Origin: CAZLGC01 sp964559275
Lineage (GTDB): Bacteria > Patescibacteriota > CALEFQ01
Assembly: GCA_964559275.1 (NCBI GenBank)
Contig: CAZLGC010000041.1
Span: forward strand, 1 to 10,524
Direction of reading: 5' to 3'
Length of the DNA: 10,524 nt
Positions 6,172 to 10,524 of this stretch are shown in pieces. The position numbers and the translations under genes are program-made. The notes beneath the pieces are model-generated. The model was not told where the DNA came from. It saw only the letters and a program-made list of their open reading frames with translations, and made no database searches. Position 1 is the first letter of the stretch; each line of letters opens with the position of its first letter.

Positions 6172-7080
6172 ATGAAATTGTCAGTAATTATCACCAGCAA
6201 GAATGAACCGCTTCTGATCAAACGGGCAATTAAGTCTGTCGGCCGGCAGCTTTCGGATAAGTATGATTACGAAATCCTGGTGATTGCTCCGGACAGCGCA
6301 ACCCGGCAGAGTGCCCGGGAGTGTGGACAAAAGCACGGTTTTGAATTGACAGTGCTCTCTGACCCTGCTACAGCTAAGGTGAAAGGTAAGCCGGCCGCTT
6401 TGAATTACGCCTTTAGCAAAGTAACCGGTGATTTCATTCTGCTCACTGATGGTGACGTTTACCTTGATAAATACGCGGTCAAAAACCTGCTGAAGAAATT
6501 TGCCGATCCTCGCGTGGGTATAGTGTCTGGCCGGATTGTACCGGTAAACAGCCGTAACAGCATGCTTGGTTACTGGGCGCACTTGCTTTCTTTTGTCGGC
6601 GCTCATCGCCATAAGGTGTTAAAAGAGCGGAATAAGAAGTTCTTTGGTGCTTCCGGCTATTTCTACGGTATCCGGCGTGAAGCCTTGCTAAAACTACCCG
6701 AAGATAGCCTTGATGATGCAGTCCTGTCTTCTTTAATATATCAAAAAGGTTACCGCATTGCCTACGCTCCGAATGCGCGGGTGTTGGTCGTTTTCCCGAC
6801 TACTTTTTCCGACTGGTGCAAGCAGAAAGTGAGAAACCTGGTGGGAAATATCAAAATGCGCACTGACCTGGATCTGGAAACTGACCGCACCGTAACCAAG
6901 GAGGCCCGTGAGGGCCTGCTGGGCTCACTTCGCTTTGCCCGCGGTTTCAAGGAAAATGTCTGGACCCTGCTCCTGATTGCCGCCCGTCTCCGGGCTTGGC
7001 TGCAGGCTTACTGGATTTCCAATGTCCAGAAACTGAATTTCATGAAAACCTGGGTGCCCGTCGAAAGCACGAAGCGCTAA
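6172..7080 (+). CDS. Family 2 glycosyltransferase (GT-A fold)
   Basis: The 302-residue enzyme starts with the classic GT2 opening MKLSVIITSKNE, which fixes the start at 6172; an in-frame ATG 27 codons upstream lies inside the structured leader and is rejected. The nucleotide-binding half ends in the DxD-type motif TDGDVYLD (about residues 88-95), which would hold the metal and sugar nucleotide. FGASGYFYGIRREAL and SLDDAVLSSLIYQKG supply the acceptor-side acidic motif (candidate base in the DD pair). QKVRNLVGN matches the position of the QxxRW-like motif of processive GT2s in a weak form. A hydrophobic stretch near the C-terminus (WTLLLIAARLRAWL) may associate with the membrane, but there are no clear multiple TM helices. 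The likely job is adding sugars to a surface polysaccharide with the nearby Wzz-like protein. There is no SD, and codon use is mixed. Donor and acceptor cannot be named. Confidence 0.9.
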   Translation: MKLSVIITSKNEPLLIKRAIKSVGRQLSDKYDYEILVIAPDSATRQSARECGQKHGFELTVLSDPATAKVKGKPAALNYAFSKVTGDFILLTDGDVYLDKYAVKNLLKKFADPRVGIVSGRIVPVNSRNSMLGYWAHLLSFVGAHRHKVLKERNKKFFGASGYFYGIRREALLKLPEDSLDDAVLSSLIYQKGYRIAYAPNARVLVVFPTTFSDWCKQKVRNLVGNIKMRTDLDLETDRTVTKEAREGLLGSLRFARGFKENVWTLLLIAARLRAWLQAYWISNVQKLNFMKTWVPVESTKR

Positions 7081-7094
7081 TCGCCTGGCGATTA
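7078..7094 (+). other. Perfect hairpin starting at the GT2 stop codon
   Basis: TAATCGC (7078-7084) and GCGATTA (7088-7094) form a perfect 7-pair stem with a 3-base loop, and the first TAA is the stop codon. The following sequence has only a weak T-rich run (CCGCTTTGTGTTTT), so it is a poor terminator. It may instead protect the 3' end of the mRNA. Confidence 0.55.
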
Positions 7095-7121
7095 CCGCTT
7101 TGTGTTTTGGATAATTGGCTT

Positions 7122-7130
7122 TGGTAAACT
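7122..7130 (+). promoter_or_regulatory. Possible extended -10 promoter for the secreted-protein operon
   Basis: TGG followed by TAAACT (7125-7130) forms an extended -10 element, using the same hexamer as the promoter at 2861. No good -35 box is found at the right spacing. A start near 7137 would put the hairpin 7139-7191 at the very 5' end of the mRNA. Confidence 0.4.
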
Positions 7131-7138
7131 GTAAACAG

Positions 7139-7191
7139 CTTGCGGGAAGCTGGTAACCAAAGTCTTTGCTGCGTAACTGCCTTCCCGCAGG
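7139..7191 (+). promoter_or_regulatory. 5' leader hairpin of the secreted-protein operon
   Basis: CTTGCGGGAAG (7139-7149) pairs with CTTCCCGCAGG (7181-7191): 11 pairs, one of them G-U, around a 31-base loop that contains GGTAACC. It ends 19 bases before the SD (7211-7217). It may stabilise the 5' end or regulate; there is no T-tract, so it is not a simple terminator. Confidence 0.5.
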
Positions 7192-7224
7192 CAGAGTCAT
7201 CGCGACAAGCAAGGAGGAAAGGCG

Positions 7225-7908
7225 ATGAAGAAGATTCTGTTTCTGATGATCTGTGCGGTTCTGGTGAGCATTCCCGCCCTGGCGGCGGAGACCCTGTCCG
7301 AGGTGCGCTTCTGCGTCTTCGAGACCTGGCCTCCGAACGCCGAGTGGGGCACCATGGTCGACTTCGGCACCCCTGTCGTGGCCGTCATCAACGGCGAGGA
7401 ACAGGAGTTCCAGACCGGGACTCTCAACCCGACGGAGGCTGCGAACTACCATGAAGTGCCGTCCGGCTGGTGCGAGGTTCCCGTTCCCAACGGAGTCTCC
7501 GAGGTCACGGTTCGCATCGGCGACATCGAGTTTCCGCAGCTGGAAGCTCGGCCCGACGGCGGGCCCGGCGGGCACTTCCTGGTCATCGACCAGAAGCGTT
7601 CGTACGCCGACATCGGCGTGCTGATGCACGAGAACGCGTCGGCGCCCGTGGCCGAACCGGCTTCCGCCGAGGTTTACTCCGATGAGGTGGCCAACAAGGC
7701 CATGGCGGAGATGGAGATTCTCAAGGCCGAGAACGCGGAGCTCAAGGCGAAGCTGGCCGATATGGTGGCCGCCGCGAGCGCCGAGCCCGAACCCGAACCC
7801 GAACCCGAACCGGCTGAAGACCCGGCCCCCGAGCCGGAACCGGCGAGTGAGCCCATGGAGGAGCCCGCCGCCGAAGTGGAAGAGGATCCCCCTCTTCCAC
7901 CTGCCTAA
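7225..7908 (+). CDS. Secreted protein of an unrecognised family, first paralogue, with coiled coil and Glu-Pro tail
   Basis: The 227-residue product has a clear signal peptide (MKKILFLMICAVLVSIPALA, likely cut at residue 20 or 21). A compact domain (26-122) carries CVFETWP, WGTMVDFGTPV, GWCEVPVPNG and RPDGGPGGHFLVID. It shares roughly 44 of 97 residues by eye with the next gene's product, with a one-residue gap. The domain looks beta-rich; GTPV and VPVPxG recall carboxypeptidase-regulatory-like or Ig-like sandwiches, but this is only a resemblance. A short predicted coiled coil follows (about 155-182, AEMEILKAENAELKAKL), then a tail of repeated Glu-Pro pairs (about 187-216), typical of extended spacers across the cell wall. 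The start is fixed by the SD AAGGAGG (7211-7217). Third positions are strongly G/C: 25 of the 30 codons after the ATG end in G or C. It is first in a three-gene exported set. Function is unknown. Confidence 0.85.
   Translation: MKKILFLMICAVLVSIPALAAETLSEVRFCVFETWPPNAEWGTMVDFGTPVVAVINGEEQEFQTGTLNPTEAANYHEVPSGWCEVPVPNGVSEVTVRIGDIEFPQLEARPDGGPGGHFLVIDQKRSYADIGVLMHENASAPVAEPASAEVYSDEVANKAMAEMEILKAENAELKAKLADMVAAASAEPEPEPEPEPAEDPAPEPEPASEPMEEPAAEVEEDPPLPPA
7786..7809 (+). repeat. Hexamer repeat CCCGAA x4 in the Glu-Pro tail
   Basis: Four perfect tandem copies of CCCGAA encode part of the Pro-Glu run of the first paralogue. Further degenerate CCGGAA/GAGCCG units follow to about 7860. Such repeats can change length in frame by slippage. 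Confidence 0.85.
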
Positions 7909-7989
7909 TCCAGGCACACCCGTTGGCGATCTGGTAAACCAGATCGCCAACCCACTCTGGCAACCAACTTGATTGGCTGCCGGAGTGGG
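7876..7989 (+). repeat. Three consecutive hairpins between the two paralogues
   Basis: GTGGAAGAGG (7876-7885) pairs perfectly with 7891-7900, inside the last codons of the first gene. GTTGGCGATCTGG (7922-7934) pairs perfectly with 7939-7951 around TAAA. CCCACTCTGGCA (7951-7962) pairs with TGCCGGAGTGGG (7978-7989) with one G-U, plus an inner CCAA/TTGG. None is followed by a T-tract. The spacer from 7909 to 8015 holds little else besides the SD of the next gene. Confidence 0.75.
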
Positions 7990-8015
7990 TAGAAGCCCTA
8001 GAATAGGAGGAACAA

Positions 8016-8597
8016 ATGAGAGTATCACTGATTTGGATTGCGATTGCGCTGTGTGCGCTGTGGGCCATCTCGGCCCTGGCAGAGGATGTGGTCTATCGGA
8101 CGGAAGTCCGGGGTTGCGTGTTCACGACCTGGCCGAGCGGCCTCAAGTGGGGTCACGAGGTCAAAGCCGGGACACCGGTGGAAGTCACCTACGGTGATAC
8201 GGTCGTGAAGACCACTACCAAGACCTTATACCCTCCCGCGGCTGAGGAATACTATGAAATTCTGAGTCCGGGTTGGTTCGAGGTCGGCGTTCCCGAGGGG
8301 ACCAAGACTGTCGACATCAAAGTCGGCGGCAAGGTCTTCCGGGGTATGCCCACCCGTCCTGATGTCGGTGGCGGTGCCCATTTTCTCGTTCTGGACACCG
8401 GCACGGTAATCCTGGATGAGGCGACCGTTCAGGAAGCGGAAAATCAGGATTCAGACCCGGTCATGATTGTCGAGGACGGCCAGTTGGTCGAAGCAGACAC
8501 TGAACCCGAAAAAGTCACCAAAAAACGAAAGTGGTGGCCCTGGTCTAAGAAATCTGAGCCGACTGTGAAAGCCGGCGACATCCCTATCGGGATGTAA
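8016..8597 (+). CDS. Secreted protein of the same unrecognised family, second paralogue, with Trp-rich basic tail
   Basis: The 193-residue product has a signal sequence (hydrophobic to about residue 20, likely cut near ALA at 20-22) and the same domain as the preceding protein (about 30-127): CVFTTWP, WGHEVKAGTPVEV, SPGWFEVGVPEG and RPDVGGGAHFLVLD. Shared invariant positions include one cysteine, several tryptophans, the GTPV turn and the HFLV strand. The second cysteine of the first paralogue (GWCEV) is Phe here, so a conserved disulfide within the domain is unlikely. The C-terminal region is unrelated to the first copy: an acidic linker, then a basic, aromatic patch KKRKWWPWSKK (about 169-179) and a short tail ending GDIPIGM. 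The patch could touch membranes or acidic polymers. The SD AGGAGG (8005-8010) fixes the start. The gene follows 107 bases of hairpin-filled spacer and is probably co-transcribed. Function is unknown. Confidence 0.85.
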   Translation: MRVSLIWIAIALCALWAISALAEDVVYRTEVRGCVFTTWPSGLKWGHEVKAGTPVEVTYGDTVVKTTTKTLYPPAAEEYYEILSPGWFEVGVPEGTKTVDIKVGGKVFRGMPTRPDVGGGAHFLVLDTGTVILDEATVQEAENQDSDPVMIVEDGQLVEADTEPEKVTKKRKWWPWSKKSEPTVKAGDIPIGM

Positions 8598-8692
8598 CCC
8601 CGCTTGCTTGCGACGCGAGCACAAACGGGGTTGAGGCGAAACTGCGGTTTCGCCCTCACTCGAGTGACTAATTATTGGTCTCTCAAGTGAGG
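8596..8692 (+). repeat. Three consecutive hairpins between second paralogue and OmpA-like gene
   Basis: AACCCCG (8596-8602) pairs with CGGGGTT (8626-8632), enclosing GCTTGC (8606-8611) with GCGAGC (8615-8620). GGCGAAAC (8635-8642) pairs with GTTTCGCC (8647-8654). CCTCACT (8654-8660) pairs with AGTGAGG (8686-8692), with three more pairs inside. The first stem begins at the stop codon. No T-tract follows any of them, and no promoter is seen in the spacer. Confidence 0.7.
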
Positions 8693-8722
8693 ATGAAATA
8701 ACCGAAGTGAAAGGAGGCCAAG

Positions 8723-9679
8723 ATGAAACACTTCGCCGTCATCATCTCTCTGGTGATCGCGCTCGGCGTGATCACTCCCGTTCACGCCCAGGAAGCGTAT
8801 CTCACCCAGATGGAGGGAGCGGCGAGCACGCTGCCTCCCGACCTGGCCAACCGGGTCGAGTTTCTGGACGGCTCGTATGAGCCCACCGCGTCCTACTGTC
8901 TGTCCGATGCCGCTTACAAAGCGGCCAAGGCAGATCGGACGGCCGCTGTGTTCGCTCTCGGGTCCGCGGAGCCGACTTTCGGTGGACGCAAGTACATCGA
9001 TGATGCACTCCGCACCATCCCGGACGACGCGGTTCTGGTGATCGAGGGTCATACGGACTCGGTCAAGCATACCGGCACCGAGTTCGATTCCGAGGCGGAT
9101 CTGGCTTACCAGCTGAAGCTTTCGGAAGACCGGGCCGCCACGGTGGCTAAGATCGCGCAGTCGAAAGGCTTCAAGATCCGCGCTACCAAGGGGTTTGGTC
9201 GCACCAAGCCGGCGGTTGACTTTCACCCGGAACACAAGGGTGAAGACGCCAACCGACGGGTGGTGATCCGGGTCGTTGACCTGCCTTCCTGTCATCCCCG
9301 CGAGATTCGTCTCCGGGTGTTGACCGGGCCCAACTGGCAGGGAGCTCCTCGGGGAACAGCGGTGCTGGTGGAGGCCGATACCGATCGTATCGTGATCGGC
9401 ACGACTGGAACCCATTACAAGCCCGGCGACAAGGAAGACACCCTGACCCTGGAGCAGTGGGGCGACAACTCGTACCTGGATTTCCCGAGCATTCGGGATA
9501 CGGCACGAATCATCGCCTGGAAGCTGCCTCAGGAGGAATGGGTCTTCGCGGACGAGGACCTGTACATCTGTGCCCGGGAATCGGATGTCCGTGATGGTGA
9601 ATGCCATCTCCGGATCTACGACACCCCGAACCGGATTGTGCGTGATCCCAGGTGTGATCCCTGTAAGGATTGCCCCTAG
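8723..9679 (+). CDS. Exported OmpA-like peptidoglycan-binding protein with Cys-rich unknown C-terminal domain
   Basis: The 318-residue product has a signal peptide (about 1-22, VHA then QE). An OmpA C-terminal-like domain lies at about 75-185: VIEGHTDS (106-113) with the diaminopimelate-contacting Asp112, LSEDRAATVAKIAQSKGF with Arg137, GFGRTKP (157-163) and NRRVVIRV (177-184). This fold binds peptidoglycan stem peptides non-covalently. Residues 186-318 form a domain I do not recognise, beta-rich in appearance (GTAVLVEADTDRIVIG, SIRDTARIIAWKLP) and ending in CDPCKDCP. Seven cysteines (59, 190, 283, 294, 311, 314, 317) suggest disulfides or metal binding. The start is fixed by AAGGAGG (8711-8717). 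It is last in the exported-protein operon and followed by a strong terminator. Third positions are G/C-rich like those of its operon partners. OmpA-like domains are classic in diderms but also occur elsewhere, so it does not settle the envelope type. Confidence 0.87.
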   Translation: MKHFAVIISLVIALGVITPVHAQEAYLTQMEGAASTLPPDLANRVEFLDGSYEPTASYCLSDAAYKAAKADRTAAVFALGSAEPTFGGRKYIDDALRTIPDDAVLVIEGHTDSVKHTGTEFDSEADLAYQLKLSEDRAATVAKIAQSKGFKIRATKGFGRTKPAVDFHPEHKGEDANRRVVIRVVDLPSCHPREIRLRVLTGPNWQGAPRGTAVLVEADTDRIVIGTTGTHYKPGDKEDTLTLEQWGDNSYLDFPSIRDTARIIAWKLPQEEWVFADEDLYICARESDVRDGECHLRIYDTPNRIVRDPRCDPCKDCP

Positions 9680-9698
9680 GCGAATGTGAACGGCTACG

Positions 9699-9739
9699 GC
9701 CCAGTGACTTCTAAGAAGTTGCTGGGCTGTTTCTTTTTT
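9699..9739 (+). terminator. Strong intrinsic terminator of the secreted-protein operon
   Basis: Bases 9699-9711 (GCCCAGTGACTTC) pair fully with 9715-9727, 13 pairs including two G-U, around a TAA loop. A T-rich tract follows to 9739 with six consecutive T. Confidence 0.92.
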
Positions 9740-9742
9740 ACC

Positions 9743-9772
9743 AAATAAAAAACAACCCCGAAGCCAAGGTTG
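9743..9772 (-). terminator. Intrinsic terminator of the right-edge GT2 (minus strand)
   Basis: On the minus strand CAACCTT (9772-9766) pairs with GGGGTTG (9759-9753), seven pairs with two G-U, followed by TTTTTTATTT (9752-9743). It starts 4 bases after the stop codon and faces the plus-strand terminator at 9699-9739. Confidence 0.75.
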
Positions 9773-9775
9773 AAA

Positions 9776-10524
9776 CTAATAAAGCAAATCCCGCCATTTA
9801 TACGGCGACATCCACAAAACCCAGTTCAAAAACTTCTTCGCAAGATTACCCCAGTACGCTTTGCTAAAATGGGGGTAATCTTTTTGGTAACGCGCAATTA
9901 CCGTCAGCGTTTTTCCAATCAGAGAATTACGCCGCTGTAAACTTTTATAGCAAATTTTTCCGTAGTAGGATGCGTCATACGCCACCATCTTTTCTGGCAA
10001 AATAGCGATTTTCCCTTTTTTTCCTAATTTCAAAATGAAACCCAGGTCCTGGGCTTCCGTTCCCAGGGTTTCATCGTAATTATCTTTGGTTTTCCGGAAA
10101 AGCACTCCGGAGTGAAAAAATATGTTTCGGATCAAAATGATGTCGCGGATGCCGGAGTCGTCGGTGGGTAGTTCCTTGTCGTGAATGACTCTGCCTTCAG
10201 CATCGACGTGCACACCAGCTGCTCCGACCAAAATGTAATCGGGATGTTGATCCAAAAATTGCACTTGTCGCGAAAGCTTCGTTTTGTCTGTCCACTGGTC
10301 GTCATCTTCCAGGACAGCAATATAGTTGCCCCGGGCTTCTTTAAGCCCCAGGTTAAGCGAGTTGGCACAACCACGATTCTTGTCTTTCAGGATAACTTTG
10401 ACTCGTTCGGATTCCAAGGTTTTGAGCTTCTCCCGAATATCCGCTGGAGAATGATCGTCAATCACCAGCACTTCAAAATCCCGGTAGTCCTGAGCGAGTA
10501 CCGAGTTCAAGGCCCGTTGGGCCA
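9776..10524 (-). CDS. Family 2 glycosyltransferase, 5'-truncated at window edge
   Basis: The frame is open to the window end. The visible N-terminal residues read AQRALNSVLAQDYRDFEVLVIDDHS, the standard first third of a GT2 enzyme, which normally starts about 15-20 residues earlier (roughly MxxxSIIxPTYNR...). The TTG at 10510 is therefore an internal Leu codon and not the start. Visible motifs: VLVIDDHS closing the first Rossmann-like strand, NRGCANSLNLGLKEARG, and the metal-binding AVLEDDDQW. Further on are RNIFFHSGVLFRK on the acceptor side and TEAQDLGFILKLGKKGKI, where the ED-like pair usually contains the catalytic base. The C-terminus (KFLNWVLWMSPYKWRDLLY) is amphipathic and aromatic, possibly peripheral to the membrane. 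The role is sugar transfer in surface polysaccharide or glycoprotein synthesis. Composition is of the mixed, AT-leaning class shared with the other polysaccharide genes. Confidence 0.9.
   Translation of the reverse strand, partial: AQRALNSVLAQDYRDFEVLVIDDHSPADIREKLKTLESERVKVILKDKNRGCANSLNLGLKEARGNYIAVLEDDDQWTDKTKLSRQVQFLDQHPDYILVGAAGVHVDAEGRVIHDKELPTDDSGIRDIILIRNIFFHSGVLFRKTKDNYDETLGTEAQDLGFILKLGKKGKIAILPEKMVAYDASYYGKICYKSLQRRNSLIGKTLTVIARYQKDYPHFSKAYWGNLAKKFLNWVLWMSPYKWRDLLY

Noticed and set aside
7922..7989. Integron-type attC recombination site between the paralogues
   Set aside because: The palindromes begin with GTT and end with AAC, the reverse of the R-Y-Y-Y-A-A-C to G-T-T-R-R-R-Y layout. 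The purine/pyrimidine core does not fit, and no integrase is present.
6925..8028. A 367-codon open frame on the minus strand, Gly- and Arg-rich
   Set aside because: It covers three plus-strand genes or gene parts, is low-complexity, and arises from the G/C-rich third positions of the real genes opposite. It has no family motifs.
8672..9607. A 311-codon open frame on the minus strand opposite the OmpA-like gene
   Set aside because: The plus-strand protein has a signal peptide, SD and OmpA motifs. The opposite frame is a mirror of the G/C-rich codon bias with no recognisable domain.
10508..10510. TTG at the right edge as the start of the second GT2
   Set aside because: The residues upstream in frame (AQRA) continue the conserved GT2 N-terminal helix, so the true start lies outside the window.
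1..10524. CRISPR array, tRNA/rRNA genes, insertion sequences or long direct repeats
   Set aside because: None was found. There are no spaced repeats, no tRNA-like cloverleaf, no transposase and no terminal inverted repeats around the GC-rich units that I can see by eye.

Overview
The window looks like a piece of a draft genome or metagenome scaffold from a bacterium with a small, compact, envelope-focused gene set. The style of several genes fits Candidate Phyla Radiation (Patescibacteria): an HtrA-type protease with one N-terminal anchor, a GHL15-like putative glycoside hydrolase, a stand-alone Wzz-like protein, and GT2 enzymes, most without a Shine-Dalgarno (SD) sequence. This placement is an inference from gene style; no rRNA or other phylogenetic marker is present. 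A run of exactly 100 N (5448-5547) marks a scaffold gap.

Layout. Plus strand: the tail of a membrane protein (1-93); an anchored HtrA-like serine protease (97-1254); a secreted lytic transglycosylase with LysM repeats (1394-2767); a Wzz/polysaccharide co-polymerase-like protein (2907-3812). Minus strand: a putative glycoside hydrolase (5891-4215) followed by a small cysteine-containing protein (4184-3906). Plus strand again: a family 2 glycosyltransferase (6172-7080) behind a structured leader, then three genes for exported proteins (7225-7908, 8016-8597, 8723-9679). Minus strand at the right edge: a second GT2 glycosyltransferase, 5'-truncated (10524-9776). Nearly all transcription units end in recognisable intrinsic terminators. 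Strong sigma70-type promoters can be read before 1394, 2907, 5891 (minus) and 6172.

The genes concern the cell surface: polysaccharide synthesis and chain control (two GT2s, Wzz-like), polysaccharide hydrolysis (GHL15-like), peptidoglycan cutting and binding (SLT-LysM, OmpA-like), and envelope proteolysis (HtrA-like).

Two points stand out. First, the genes fall into two interleaved classes. One has mixed or AT-leaning third codon positions and no SD (97, 2907, 5891, 6172; the right-edge GT2 has the same composition but its start is outside the window). The other has G/C-rich third positions and a strong AGGAGG-type SD (1394, 4184, 7225, 8016, 8723). The second class looks like acquired modules, each closed by its own terminator. 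Second, two regulatory or protein systems look undescribed. The GT2 at 6172 has an attenuator-like leader in which a long-range stem competes with a terminator ending 12 bases before the start codon. The GC-rich operon at 7225-9679 encodes two tandem paralogues of an unrecognised secreted family plus an OmpA-like protein, with hairpins packed into the spacers.
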